DNA of 64,000 bases from VRUE01 sp963796705 (GCA_963796705.1 CAWCMK010000008.1:248001-312000), one strand, 5' to 3'; counted from the first letter of the stretch, positions 45,272 through 55,236 are shown. Numbers and translations: made by a program. Notes: generated by a model not told the origin, from the sequence alone.

Positions 45272-45490
45272 ATTGGGCTCCGGCGCGTCTCAACAACGGC
45301 TGATCCATATCCGCGTCGATCACAACGGACCCGGCTGTAGCGCTGCCGCAGACAAGCACCCACACACGGCTCGGGCTTGGATGCGCTCGCTTGCGGCGAC
45401 GATCCGCCGGCCTGGCCGGCACCTGTCGGGCCAAGAGTCGCGGGCGCCGCTCCCTGTGCGAATAGGCAGCGATCGTGGGCTTGTGGCCAG

Positions 45491-46195
45491 TTAGCTCGGT
45501 GGTCCGGGCAGCCTGAGGAGCTCCACCACCGATACAACGAAAAACACGCTGGCGACTCCGACCAGCCCATAGCGGGCAGCGGGCAGCGGAAGGCGGCTGC
45601 CGATCCCAACGAGGAATAGGACGGCGGCGAGGAAGACCGTCAGGCGCACGTACTTATCTGCCGTTCCAGCAGCCGACTGACCCGTGGCGAAGTACGCATC
45701 GGCTTTCGCGTTGAGGGTGTTGGCCTGCTTCTGTTGCGGTATCTGGTATTGCGGCATGTCGGACGGGTCCGCTGGCGCGTTGGGGTTTGTGAGGGGTTTG
45801 GTGGCCCGCCATGCTTCGACGGCGGCGAGTGCGCTCGGGCGCAGCCGTTTGAGCGCGACGCGGAAAAGCAGTGGATTGTGCGCTGCGTAGGCAGTGATTG
45901 CGGCATTGAAGTCCACCGAGTCCAGCGTGCGGATCTGCGTCGCTTCGATGGCGGCTTGGTTGGCCTTGGTCCGTGTGGCGGAGGCTTTCGCCAGCGAAAG
46001 CGACGAGTCGGTACCCCATTTCGCCGCGGCATACCCCGACCATGCGGCCATGATCGCCACGAGCGAGAGCAGCACCGCCTCGGCGATCGAAACGTAGCGG
46101 TCACGACGAGAGTGATCGTCGGTCGTGTGCTCGCGATGCTCGGCGATCTCCTTGCCGACCTCGGTCGCTGAAAGGCCCTCAGGCATCCGGGCCAC
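45491..46195 (-). CDS. DUF4337-like membrane protein
   Basis: 234 residues. One transmembrane helix near residues 36-55 (AEAVLLSLVAIMAAWSGYAA) and two at the end (LTVFLAAVLFLVGIGSRL, GLVGVASVFFVVSVVELL), with a helical soluble middle (KANQAAIEATQIRTLDSVDF). This layout resembles DUF4337-type proteins. Its start lies about 30 bases downstream of the MFS exporter stop on the same strand, so they may share a transcript. Confidence 0.7.
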   Translation of the reverse strand: MARMPEGLSATEVGKEIAEHREHTTDDHSRRDRYVSIAEAVLLSLVAIMAAWSGYAAAKWGTDSSLSLAKASATRTKANQAAIEATQIRTLDSVDFNAAITAYAAHNPLLFRVALKRLRPSALAAVEAWRATKPLTNPNAPADPSDMPQYQIPQQKQANTLNAKADAYFATGQSAAGTADKYVRLTVFLAAVLFLVGIGSRLPLPAARYGLVGVASVFFVVSVVELLRLPGPPS

Positions 46196-46222
46196 GATCC
46201 TCTCTGACAGAGCCGGGTAAAG

Positions 46223-47887
46223 TCATGCTGCCGCAGCCGCTTGAGTTGTGGCAGCCGTTTCTGCCGCGGGAGCCAGTCTTTTCGCTGATCCGGGCTGCTC
46301 GGCAGGGATCCGCCGGCTAAAAAGCAGTCCGATCAAGGCAAAGATGGCGAGTACCGATAGGGCTGCGCGCAGCCCGTAGAGCCGCGCCTTCGAGTTCTCT
46401 TCGACGATGGCATCTGTCGCTTTGGGTGGCACATGAGCCGTGTTGAGCGCGCTCTTTAGTTCCTTGTCGGAGATGAAGGGGACGCCACCGGCGAGCTTGG
46501 TCGTGGCCTGCGATTGGACGGACGCGGGAACGGCAGAGTTGTGCTGCACCCCTGTCAGAAACGAGGTGCTCAGAGCTGCGATGACGATCGCGCCCGTCAG
46601 CGCAGTGCCCATTGAGATGCCGAGGTTCGTGATCGTATTCTGCAGCCCACCCACCGCGCTGCTCTGCTCATCGGGTACGGATGAGACGGTGACGGACCCG
46701 AGCTGGGAGGAGAGCGCCCCGATTCCGAGGCCGACGAGCAGCATCGGCAAGGTCGTTATCTCCGGTCCCGCGCCTTCCTGGAGCGCAGCGATCAATATCA
46801 CGAGGCCGGCAAGCATCGCAATGAAACCGAGCTGGACCACCCGGCGCGGCGATGCTTTGGGGAAGAGCTTGGGGATTCCGGCTGCAGCGACGATCAAGGC
46901 GATCGATAGCGGCAGGAATCGCACCCCGGTCTGGATCGCTGAGAGCCCGAGTGAGACGGAGAGGAACAGCGGCACGGCGAAGGCCACCCCGCTTTGCACG
47001 AAGAATTGAAAGAAGAACGAGTTCAGGCCGCCGCGCAGTACATGGACCCGGAGGATCTTGGGGTCCAGCAGCGGCTCACCGCCCCGGGCAAGCACCCGAT
47101 CCTCCCACTCGATGAAAAGATAGATGACCAGAGCGCCGGCGAGCATCAGCCAGATCACCGGCGAGAGCCCGATCCATTCAGGGGCTCCCAGCTTGGGCTT
47201 GACGAAGCCCCACACGCCCGAACGCAGGACACCGAAGACAATCAGCCCGAGGCCGAGCGCCGACAGCGCGGTGCCTACGAGGTCGAGGTGACCCCCTTTC
47301 TCACGCGGCCCCTCGGGTATGCGGCGGGCGAGGACGAGGATCACCAGCACAATCGCGACCTCGCCCGCGAACACCAAACGCCATGAGAGGTAGGTGGTGA
47401 ACAAGCCACCGACGATCGGGCCGACCCCGATCGCGATTGCGGTCGCCGCGGCGACGAGCCCGTAGGCGCGCGGCCGTTCGGCGGGCCCGTAATTCACAGC
47501 CACGAGCGCGACGATCGACGGCAGGATCATCACTGCCCCGATGCCCTCAAGAAAAGACCATCCGAGCAGCAGCACCCCGAGGCTCGGCGAGATCGCCGTT
47601 ATGAAGGAGCCGGAGCCGTAGATGACGCACCCGATCGCGAAGGCGCGCTTCCGGCCGATGATCTGTCCGATCTTCCCGCCGGTGATCATGAAGGCCGCCA
47701 TCACCAGCGTGTAGAGCGTGATTGCTGTCTGGATGCCGGTGACGGTCGTGCCGACGTCCTTCGCCACCGTCGCGATCGACACGTTCATCACGGAACTGTC
47801 GAGCATCATCAGGAACTGGCCCGCGCACAGAGTCAGCAGAACACCGCCAGCCGCTGCCGTTGCTGCCTTACTCGACACCGAATTCAC
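46223..47887 (-). CDS. MFS drug exporter, 14-helix DHA2 type
   Basis: 554 residues with about 14 hydrophobic helices. MFS motif A (GGKIGQIIGRKRAFAIGC), the drug/H+ antiporter motif C (AIAIGVGPIVGGLF) and the MLDSSVMNVSIATV motif D1 all fit the EmrB/QacA group, which exports lipophilic cations and antibiotics using proton exchange. The last 60 residues reappear as the remnant at 43060-43281. Confidence 0.92.
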   Translation of the reverse strand: MNSVSSKAATAAAGGVLLTLCAGQFLMMLDSSVMNVSIATVAKDVGTTVTGIQTAITLYTLVMAAFMITGGKIGQIIGRKRAFAIGCVIYGSGSFITAISPSLGVLLLGWSFLEGIGAVMILPSIVALVAVNYGPAERPRAYGLVAAATAIAIGVGPIVGGLFTTYLSWRLVFAGEVAIVLVILVLARRIPEGPREKGGHLDLVGTALSALGLGLIVFGVLRSGVWGFVKPKLGAPEWIGLSPVIWLMLAGALVIYLFIEWEDRVLARGGEPLLDPKILRVHVLRGGLNSFFFQFFVQSGVAFAVPLFLSVSLGLSAIQTGVRFLPLSIALIVAAAGIPKLFPKASPRRVVQLGFIAMLAGLVILIAALQEGAGPEITTLPMLLVGLGIGALSSQLGSVTVSSVPDEQSSAVGGLQNTITNLGISMGTALTGAIVIAALSTSFLTGVQHNSAVPASVQSQATTKLAGGVPFISDKELKSALNTAHVPPKATDAIVEENSKARLYGLRAALSVLAIFALIGLLFSRRIPAEQPGSAKRLAPAAETAATTQAAAAA

Positions 47888-48036
47888 CGTCCTTTCACGA
47901 TCACATGCCGGGGAGCCGGTCGGCTAGCCCACCGCCTCTTCCTGCGAGGATTCGCCACAAGTCGCAAGACCAGCATGCTGAAAACGAGTGAGGTGATGAC
48001 GAGTGCCTTACGACGATCGCACCTGCGACTGGCAGG

Positions 48037-48282
48037 CTATTGCCTGCTCCGAGAGCGTTCGGCCATCCCGGCATTCTCGGCGATGAGGTAGACAAAGACG
48101 CCGACATACGGCAGCACGATGATGAAGATGATCCACAGGACCTTGACCCACCCGGAATCATCGTGGCGACGGAAGATATCTGCCAGCACGGTAAAGAGGA
48201 GCCAGATCCAGACCACCAACGCGAAGAAGATGAGCATTGTCCAGAGGACTTCGAGGAACGGGTAGCTGGATGCGAGGATCAT
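48037..48282 (-). CDS. Phospholipase-D-nuclease-N-terminal-like small membrane protein
   Basis: 81 residues with two transmembrane helices (LWTMLIFFALVVWIWLLFTV and VLWIIFIIVLPYVGVFVYLI) separated by ADIFRRHDDSGWVK, the standard PLDc_N pattern. The usual C-terminal SHOCT segment is absent, so it is a short version. Role unknown. Confidence 0.85.
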   Translation of the reverse strand: MILASSYPFLEVLWTMLIFFALVVWIWLLFTVLADIFRRHDDSGWVKVLWIIFIIVLPYVGVFVYLIAENAGMAERSRSRQ

Positions 48283-48435
48283 GGTTCGTCCTATCTATCG
48301 AGGGTGGAAGGGAAGAGAGCGGATCGGTAGACCATGCGAGCACTCGGAGGTGCGTCGGCATCAAGTTCTTGGTTGCGAGCAGCAATGCGAGGCCAGCCCT
48401 TGGGTCAGCCAACGCTCGCGGCTGACCCGAACGCA

Positions 48436-48927
48436 TCAGCGCCTTGCCCGCCGACGCGAGCGCCGCCGCATGCCACACACCGACACGGGGCTCAGCGGCC
48501 GACCGATCGGGTCTATGAACAGTGAGCACGGACCCGTCGCATCTGGCATCTCGCCCTCGAGTACGCTCACGTCATAGGTGAGGGTCTCACCGTCCAGGCG
48601 CGGGCTCGTGAGCGTGACCACCACGTCCTCGGGTGTCTCGTCCTGGGAGGCGGGGAACGAAAGCACGGCGTTCGGCGGATCCTCGAGAAAGCTGTTATCC
48701 CCATCTCCCCAGCCTTCCACGAATTGTGCGGAGGTGAGATGTCCGACAATGCGCTCTGGGCGGTCAGAGAACATCAGTGTGGCTGGCGCCAACCCCTGAA
48801 GTGTCATCGAGCCGCTGCCGCTCGTCACCCCCTGGGCACTCTGGACATATAGCGCCTCGAACTCGTCGGGCTGGGATCTTGCTTCTGGCGACACTTCGAT
48901 CTCCTTGATCGCGGTTTTGGCGGCCAT
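48436..48927 (-). CDS. Protein of unknown function, beta-rich
   Basis: 163 residues from ATG 48927. Middle part: SGSMTLQGLAPATLMFSDRP, ERIVGHLTSAQFVEGWG and TLTYDVSVLEGEMPDATGPC, which is a recurring pattern in actinobacterial proteins with an SLFIDPIGRPLSP close. The tail is a run of Arg (RRRSRRRARR). No signal peptide is visible at the chosen start. Function unknown. Confidence 0.65.
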   Translation of the reverse strand: MAAKTAIKEIEVSPEARSQPDEFEALYVQSAQGVTSGSGSMTLQGLAPATLMFSDRPERIVGHLTSAQFVEGWGDGDNSFLEDPPNAVLSFPASQDETPEDVVVTLTSPRLDGETLTYDVSVLEGEMPDATGPCSLFIDPIGRPLSPVSVCGMRRRSRRRARR

Positions 48928-49241
48928 GCCCCTCAGTGCCACGCTCTGCTTGGCCTGGCCCAGCAGGACTCGGGCTTCCGGGTCGTTCTAACTGGCTCGG
49001 TGACTCACCCTCCACTAGCAGCGCCGGGCATGTTTGGATCACTCCGCGTCGAGTAAACCGCCACCATCGCAGCGGGTGCGCGGGCTGTTCGGCCACCGAC
49101 TTCCGCTCGGATCAGTCGCGGGAGATGAGTCGCCGTCAGAGATACGGCGCCGGTCAGTCCCCAGGGTCTGCCCAACCCGACAGCGATCTGCTCGCCGCAC
49201 TTCGGGACGAGTCGTCCCCGCGAGTAGAAGGCCGTCTTCGG

Positions 49242-50747
49242 TTAGAGCCCCGTCTCGACGGTGATGCGGCCTGATTCGACAGCCTTTGCCAGAGCCTTGT
49301 AGTCGCGTTCGTTTTGTTCGGCGTAGGCATTCGAAAACTCAACGATTGCCCGGTCGAAGGCGGCACTCTTGCCGAGGTAGGCGGCGATCGCGATCCGGTC
49401 GCCGCTGCGAGCGTGCGCGCGCGCAAGCGTCCAACCGCACAGCCGACCATACGTGGCCATGCCACTTGGAACCATCTGTTCGACTTCGGCCGAGCCCTTC
49501 CAGTCCTTCAGCTGACGTCCATAGAAGTCGCGTGCTCTATCGTCGAGCCCTGAATCGACGTGCAGCCAGCCCAGGAAGATGTCGCTTGAGGCCTGCATCA
49601 ATCGCTGGCCGGTGACGACCCGCTCGCCATGGTTCTCGAACTCACTTGCCTCTAGGAACTCCTCTAGCACCGAGGCCTCCGCCTCCTTCAACTGCAGGAA
49701 CAGCGGGTCCTGGCCCTCGCGGCCGATCAGCAAGGCGATCCAGGCGCGCGTGCCGACGCTACCCACGCCGACCACTTTGCGCGCGAAGTCGACCAGCTCG
49801 AACTGCTCAAGCAGCACCCGCCGGTCGTGCTGGAGCGTGGCGCGGTAAGAGCGCAGGATCCCGTGCAGCGCATCAAACATTTCGTCGCGTTCCATGCCCC
49901 GCGCCAGTTCGTCGATCGGCACGATCAGAGGCGGATCGGCCACGATCCGCGCCTGCCCGTCGACCTCGTGGGTGAGTTTGGAGAACGCCGACATGCTGTC
50001 CTTGGTGCGCGCCTTGGCGAGCGTCTTCTCGGTTCGCTTGACCTGCTTGGCCTTGAACTGCGAGCCGAGTTCGGCGATCGTCGCCTCGACGTCCAGGTGC
50101 GCATACCAGACCTCAAGGTTTTTCATTGCGGCAAAGCGTGCCATCGCGGTGCGGTACTCCGCGATGGTGTCGAGCACGATCTTGTCTTGGTCCTTGCGGG
50201 CGAACCCGTTGAACCGAGCGGCGATCAGCATGCTCACTGCGAGGCGCTTTACGTCCCACTCCCATGGTCCGGGGAGCGTCTCGTCGAAGTCGTTGACGTC
50301 GAACACCAGTCGCCGCTCGGGCGAGGCGAACACACCGAAGTTCGACAGGTGCGCATCGCCGCAGCACTGCACCTGAAGCCCGGAGCGAGGCGTCGCCGCG
50401 AGGTCGCTGGCCATGATCAGGGCAGCTCCCCGGTAGAACGTGAACGGCGAGACCAGCATGCGCCCGTAGCGGATCGGGACGAGCTCCGGCACCCGCGTCT
50501 TTGCCTGGCGCTCGAGTAGCTTGATCGGGTCAGGGCGCCGGCGCGCCGGCTCGTACTCGGCATGGCTTGAACGCGGCACTTGGGCCCGCGCCGCCTTCCC
50601 ACGGGCGACGCGCTCGGCGACCGTTGGGTGCGCCACCTCCGGGACCGCACCGTTTCCCCTCGCTCGGTTCGAGGCCGACCTGCCCTCGCCATTGCTTGGG
50701 ACAGCCGCAGCCGGCACGCTTGACGATGACGATTTGGGCGAAGACAT
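49242..50747 (-). CDS. DUF2252 family protein
   Basis: 501 residues. Conserved kinase-like segments: FYRGAALIMASDLA, VQCCGDAHLSNFGVFASPER, VFDVNDFDETLPGPWEWDVK and RLAVSMLIAARFNG, which define DUF2252 (a fold related to aminoglycoside/choline kinases). LFLQLKEAEASVLEEFL and GERVVTGQRLMQASSDIFLG follow. Enzymatic activity is not established. The first roughly 60 residues are low-complexity. Intact and alone. Confidence 0.9.
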   Translation of the reverse strand: MSSPKSSSSSVPAAAVPSNGEGRSASNRARGNGAVPEVAHPTVAERVARGKAARAQVPRSSHAEYEPARRRPDPIKLLERQAKTRVPELVPIRYGRMLVSPFTFYRGAALIMASDLAATPRSGLQVQCCGDAHLSNFGVFASPERRLVFDVNDFDETLPGPWEWDVKRLAVSMLIAARFNGFARKDQDKIVLDTIAEYRTAMARFAAMKNLEVWYAHLDVEATIAELGSQFKAKQVKRTEKTLAKARTKDSMSAFSKLTHEVDGQARIVADPPLIVPIDELARGMERDEMFDALHGILRSYRATLQHDRRVLLEQFELVDFARKVVGVGSVGTRAWIALLIGREGQDPLFLQLKEAEASVLEEFLEASEFENHGERVVTGQRLMQASSDIFLGWLHVDSGLDDRARDFYGRQLKDWKGSAEVEQMVPSGMATYGRLCGWTLARAHARSGDRIAIAAYLGKSAAFDRAIVEFSNAYAEQNERDYKALAKAVESGRITVETGL

Positions 50748-50984
50748 TGGCTACCCCCTACGAGTTGTTGAGGCGGCTGGCGCACGGACAAAGTCATCCG
50801 CCCAAGGCACCTAGGCCGGCGAGCATCGCCTCGTGCAGGGCTCGCCCACTTCAACTAGTGCGTACGGGGGCGATTGGATCACTCCCTTTGTGCAAGTCCG
50901 GGACGCCGCCTCGTTAACTCGAACCCCGCGCTGGAAGTAGACCGCTCGCTCAAGGGCCACGCCAACAGAAGGGCACCGTCGCAG

Positions 50985-51548
50985 CTACCGATCCGCCTCG
51001 AGTCCGGAGCGCAGCTTCGTCAACCCGAGCCGCATCCTACCCTTGACCGTACCCGGCGGGAGGGACAGCCGAAGCGCAATCTGCCGGTGCGTCATGCCGT
51101 CAAAGAACGCGAGCCGAATGACCTCTCGCTGCGCAGCCGGGAGGCGCCGCATGAGCTGCTCGAGCTGTGCAGCCTCGGCCCGGGATTCGACGTCGCTCGG
51201 CACGTCATCGCCTGCAGGCTGCGCCTCCAGGGAATCTGTCCGCTCGTCGAGTGCTAGGCCGCATGTTCGCCGCTGGGCGAGATAAATGGCCCGGTGACGG
51301 ACGATGCTCATAGCCCAGGTGAGGACTGGCCCACGGTCAGGCCGGTAGCTCGCCGCCGATGACCACATCGAGACGAAGGCGTCTTGCACGGCTTCCTCTG
51401 CGCAATCTCGGTCATGGCAGGTGGCAACCGCCGTGCGGTACGCGCGGCGCCCGAAGCGCCGATACAGCCTCCCCAGCGCAACCTGACTCCCATGCTGGAC
51501 CTCCTGCATCAGCGCGGCGTCGGTCGGCTCGGCAGATATGACGGTCAT
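50985..51548 (-). CDS. ECF-type RNA polymerase sigma factor
   Basis: 187 residues from ATG 51548; the longer frame to 51686 lacks sigma features. Region 2 is visible as YRTAVATCHDRDCAEEAVQDAF with the core-binding helix, then SYRPDRGPVLTWAMSIVRHRA for -10 recognition. Region 4 is MRRLPAAQREVIRLAFFDGM and THRQIALRLSLPPGTVKGRM, the -35 helix-turn-helix. Close to the SigK group. No anti-sigma gene is adjacent, which is unusual. Confidence 0.92.
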   Translation of the reverse strand: MTVISAEPTDAALMQEVQHGSQVALGRLYRRFGRRAYRTAVATCHDRDCAEEAVQDAFVSMWSSAASYRPDRGPVLTWAMSIVRHRAIYLAQRRTCGLALDERTDSLEAQPAGDDVPSDVESRAEAAQLEQLMRRLPAAQREVIRLAFFDGMTHRQIALRLSLPPGTVKGRMRLGLTKLRSGLEADR

Positions 51549-52034
51549 GAGCAGAGCGATCGTCGCGCGATCCGTGGGGCATATGAACCGGGGTAAGCCG
51601 CGCCGATTGAGGGGAGAACTACGGATCGTCGGAGCGGCGAGTTCTTGGCCGCCCGCCTGATCCCGTCGCTCATCGGGCCGGTCCAAGCGGGACGTGGTTC
51701 GGGGGAAGCACCCCAGCGGTGAGACAGGCCCACGATGTCGTTTGCGGTCGTCACCCAGATGTGACGCCCGCCCCTACCTCGGAGCAGAAACTTCGCATGG
51801 GCGACTCGATTCTCCGGCTCTCTCGGGAACGCGCGAGCAGGAGCAGAGGAGAAAGCTCGGCGCGTGGACTATCGAGCACGTATCGCCTGAGGTCCGTTGC
51901 TGTAGCGCAGTGGTGCGGCGCGGTTGGCCCTTCTGGCCGATGCCTGATCCAAAACCGGCTGACCGCACTAACAAATGCGACAAGGGCCGACGAGGTGCGG
52001 CCGCAACAAAATCAAGCACGGAGAGCTAGCCAGC

Positions 52035-52406
52035 ATGTCGAAGGTCCACCCTCCCACGCGCTGGGAGGAGCTCAACCGCCAGATCTCGGCCGCGATAGTC
52101 GCCCTCTACGCGGAGGTCTACGGTCATGACCGGACCACGGCGACCACCTACATCAATGACGATGTCGTCGTGTGCATCCTCGAGGACATCCTCAGCTGCT
52201 CAGAGCAGGAACTCGTCGCCGGCGGTGGCGCAAGCGAGGTCATCGAGGGACGTATTGCCTTCCAGGCCGAGCGCGAGGACGAGTTCAGCGCGGCTGTCGA
52301 GCGGCTCACGAAACGCCGCGTCGTCGCGTTCCTGAGCGCCAACCAGGCGGCCCCGGGCATGGCGTGCGAGCTGTTTTTTCTCCAGCCCCTCGGCACCCCG
52401 CCTTGA
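52035..52406 (+). CDS. DUF2294 protein
   Basis: 123 residues from ATG 52035 with AGCTAGC-type upstream spacing; longer starts lack family sequence. NRQISAAIVALYAEVYGHDR, TTYINDDVVVCILEDILS and RVVAFLSANQAAPGMACELF match DUF2294. Function unknown; often near stress or sodium-related genes. Confidence 0.85.
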   Translation: MSKVHPPTRWEELNRQISAAIVALYAEVYGHDRTTATTYINDDVVVCILEDILSCSEQELVAGGGASEVIEGRIAFQAEREDEFSAAVERLTKRRVVAFLSANQAAPGMACELFFLQPLGTPP

Positions 52407-52565
52407 ACCTACTTTGGGGCATCCGATGAAGACGGCAAGTCGAATCGCATGTGGAAGTGATCCACAGACGCCTGGGCCGACTAACTCTTGTCGGCGGCAT
52501 CATCGCTCGAGGCGCGATGCCCCCGGACCGAGAAACTCCCAATGAAGCCCGAACTGGAGATCAAG

Positions 52566-53078
52566 ATGAGTGACAATCCCGTTTTTATCTATGCCGCAAC
52601 CTATCCCGACTCTGCTGGTGCTGAGGCCGACTACGATGCGCTACTTGAGCTACACGCGGCGAAGCTCGTGGGCACCTATGACGTCGCGCTGGTGACCAAG
52701 GACGCTGACGGCAAGGTCCACGTCGAGAAGCACGAGAAGCCGACCCAACACGGCGCTTGGGGAGGCATCGCCGTCGGAGCGGCGGTCGGGGTCGTGGCCG
52801 CGCCAGCGGTCATCCCCGCGGCGTTACTTGGCGGCGTCATCGGCGGACTCGGTGGGCATTTCAGGAAGGGCATTTCAAGTACCGACGCCAAGGAACTGGG
52901 CGACCTCATCGAAGCGGGCGAGGCAACGCTGCTCGTGATCGGCGAATCGCGCCTTGAAGAACAGCTCGACAAGATGCTTACGCACGCGGAAAAGACGATC
53001 GAGAAGGAAATCGACGTCGACAGCAAGGAGTTCAAGCGCGAACTCGACAAGGCAGAGAAGGAGTACGCAGCGGCCTAA
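52566..53078 (+). CDS. DUF1269 membrane-associated protein
   Basis: 170 residues from ATG 52566 (GGAGATCAAG upstream). The pattern YPDSAGAEADYDALLELHAA, DVALVTKDADGKVHVEKHE and a Gly/Ala-rich hydrophobic pair (GGIAVGAAVGVVAAPAVIPA, ALLGGVIGGLGGHF) identify DUF1269. A charged helix (LDKMLTHAEKTIEKEIDVDS) ends it. Likely membrane-inserted and possibly stress-related. Confidence 0.88.
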   Translation: MSDNPVFIYAATYPDSAGAEADYDALLELHAAKLVGTYDVALVTKDADGKVHVEKHEKPTQHGAWGGIAVGAAVGVVAAPAVIPAALLGGVIGGLGGHFRKGISSTDAKELGDLIEAGEATLLVIGESRLEEQLDKMLTHAEKTIEKEIDVDSKEFKRELDKAEKEYAAA

Positions 53079-53425
53079 GTCGGTTCAAATTGCGGCTGCG
53101 GTCGAACCTCGGCCGCAGCCGCGGGACATGCGGACGCGCGCTGCCGTTAGCGACGGAGTTCACGACAGCATCCGGCGAAGGAGGGTCCTCGATGGGCTTA
53201 GATCCGTAGGACCGTAAGTGCGAGCAGAAGGCTAGAGAGGCAAAGGGGAGGAAGGTTCCTTGGTCGTGACGAGACTGGTAAAGCCCGGACGATCGCTGAG
53301 TCCGAGAACTCGCTCTGGCGTCTGCTGTGTGCGGACCTCGTCCTCGATCAAAAGGCAGGCTGCCGTGGAATCTGATCCCTGGTAAGCACATCCCGTATCA
53401 GCCTGATCCTAAGGAGGTCACGCCC

Positions 53426-53908
53426 ATGGCCACACCCGAAGCGAGCTCAGCCGCTCCACCGCCGGCTCGTCCTCGCGGGCTGAAGGTCCTTTCGCGTAAG
53501 CCGCTGACTGCGGCGCGGGCTGCGTGGATCATCGCGTCCGCTACCGGCGCGATCACGATCGTCAGCGGCGCGTTGATGCACTTCACCGATGAGAAGACGT
53601 ACCCCAACATCGGCGACGGTCTGTGGTGGGGCATACAGACCGTCACGACTGTCGGCTACGGGGACCTCGTTCCCAGGAGCACGTCTGGTCGGCTCATCGC
53701 CGCGCTCGTGATGATTGTCGGAATCGGCTTTCTGACCGTCATCACCGCCGCGATTACCTCAGCGTTCGTCGAGTCCGCCCGGCGCCGCCTCGAACGCACA
53801 GAAACCGACGGGGTCGCCGCCAAGCTCGATCAGATCGTCGCACGTTTGGACGCGATCGAAGCGGGTCTCAAGACCATCGGTGGGCACGAACGCGATGCGC
53901 GGCAATGA
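53426..53908 (+). CDS. Two-helix potassium channel
   Basis: 160 residues from ATG 53426 (AAGGAGG seven bases before). Helix 1 (AAWIIASATGAITIVSGALM), the pore loop with the selectivity filter TVGYGD, then helix 2 (LIAALVMIVGIGFLTVITAA). A cytoplasmic coiled coil follows (KLDQIVARLDAIEAGLKTIG). No RCK domain, so it is a bare KcsA-like channel. Confidence 0.92.
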   Translation: MATPEASSAAPPPARPRGLKVLSRKPLTAARAAWIIASATGAITIVSGALMHFTDEKTYPNIGDGLWWGIQTVTTVGYGDLVPRSTSGRLIAALVMIVGIGFLTVITAAITSAFVESARRRLERTETDGVAAKLDQIVARLDAIEAGLKTIGGHERDARQ

Positions 53909-54514
53909 CCTGCGGCCCGATTTTGAGGCGCCCTCTCGACTCAGGCCACGGCGAGCCCGTTAGCACGACTCGGCAGTCATAGCATGGGGATTCGACATTT
54001 CGCAGCGCTCAAAGACTATGCCGACCGGGGCGTAGCCGGCACATCGCAGCAGCCTGACCTAGCGCTTTCCTCCTCTGACGGTGACGCTGCTTGCACTTCC
54101 GCAAAGGCGAGCGCCTCAACGGCCGCCAGGGCCGCTCTCGCTCGAGACGATTTTCGAAGGTATTTGCTACGGGGTCAGGGCACGCCTGCTTTCGCCGGGT
54201 GAAGCAGAGGTCTGCCAAGGGGACGCCGGGGACGACCGAAGCTCGTTCGTGGAGGAGCGTGAGCGGCGTCGCAGACGCGCTCGCGACCATGCATGCACGC
54301 GTGCCTCGATACGAGCGCCAGACTTGCGCTCATGGAACGGTGGAGCTGGAGTGAGAACCTCCCCCAGGGACGCTCCGGCAGTCCCTCGCCGGTAGCCTGA
54401 CCCGCAATGGGCACCCCTTGGGACGCACGCACCTACGACAGGACAAGGCAAGGACAGAGCCGGCTCTAGCCGGCTCTCAACGCGCCGTTAAAGAAACCGG
54501 CTAGCGACTACGAT
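53909..54514. other. Intergenic region without a recognisable gene
   Basis: About 600 bases. Open frames on both strands are short and have no family traits; Arg/Cys-rich translations indicate shadows. Nothing else is seen. Confidence 0.45.
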
Positions 54515-54712
54515 CTACGCGGGAACGGACTCGCCGGCCGGCACATAGTGCTCCAGCTTGGCCTCACCGTTGAGGGCGAATGGGATGCCCTCCTCGGCCA
54601 GCTTCGCGACCTCGGCGTAGCTGTCCCCGGCGGCTGACCAGCCATCGACGTCCGGCGACTCGGCCCACCAGCCGTCGCTCTCGTGGTGGTAGATGACGCG
54701 CACGGTCTCCAT
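54515..54712 (-). CDS. hicB: HicB-like antitoxin
   Basis: 65 residues from ATG 54712. RVIYHHESDGWWAESPDVDG, WSAAGDSYAEVAKLAEEGIP and FALNGEAKLEHYVP match the HicB domain that binds HicA. It lacks the extra DNA-binding helix-turn-helix seen in longer HicB proteins. It starts 13 bases after the hicA-like stop codon. Confidence 0.85.
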   Translation of the reverse strand: METVRVIYHHESDGWWAESPDVDGWSAAGDSYAEVAKLAEEGIPFALNGEAKLEHYVPAGESVPA

Positions 54713-54725
54713 CAGATCCTCTCGG

Positions 54726-54920
54726 TCAGAGTAGCTTCCGGGCCTCGTCCTCGGCAAGGCCGACGTCACGGACAAGGATCTTGCGGACGAGCCCGGCTGG
54801 AATCGTCGCCTTGTCGTGAAAGGCAAAGGTCAGCGGCGGATGCCCAGGCGCCTCCATCCGGCGATGCGAACCGGACTGCCGCGTAACCCGGTAGCCCAGC
54901 GGCTTCCTTTCGAGGACTGA
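54726..54920 (-). pseudogene. hicA: HicA-like toxin, start codon lost or frameshifted
   Basis: The minus strand encodes RLLSVLERKPLGYRVTRQSG, SHRRMEAPGHPPLTFAFHDK and GLVRKILVRDVGLAEDEARK, the HicA fold with its G-SH-RM catalytic His. But this frame runs into a TGA just upstream with no ATG or GTG. The nearby ATG in another frame (MKEAAAFS) is where a one-base change would connect. It is probably inactive, or translation starts at a rare codon. Confidence 0.65.
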
Positions 54921-55125
54921 AAGCAGCCGCTTCCTTCATCGAGGGAAAGGGATTCAAGGCGGGCGAGCCGAGTCAGCCGTCCGGATCGTTGTCCCCGTGG
55001 GCCACAAATGGGCCAGTCATGCCACGAAATAACCGGTTAGGACCGAATTCAGCCGGATTTGACGGTCCCGACGAAAGGCTCCTCAAACCGCTCCAGCAAG
55101 CCAACCATCGCTTGCCAGAGCCGAA

Positions 55126-55173
55126 GGCGCCTACCGGAATCGAACCGGTGTAAACGGCTTTGCAGGCCGCTGA
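55126..55173. repeat. Left attachment repeat, orphan 3' part of tRNA-Cys
   Basis: 48 bases identical to 63115-63162, from the discriminator base to the anticodon stem of tRNA-Cys. The sequence after it (ATTTGGGGCT) no longer matches the tRNA. Confidence 0.9.
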
Positions 55174-55211
55174 TTTGGGGCTATTTTTGGCTTTTCCAAG
55201 CCATTTTCGAC

Positions 55212-55236
55212 GTCTGTGCACCAGTCTGTGCACCAG
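55212..55236. repeat. Left arm-type repeats of the tRNA-Cys element
   Basis: GTGCACCAGTC followed directly by a second T-GTGCACCAGT copy. A matching doublet lies at about 62992-63015 inside the other end. Tandem 10-11-base motifs at both ends are what tyrosine integrase N-terminal domains bind. Confidence 0.55.
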
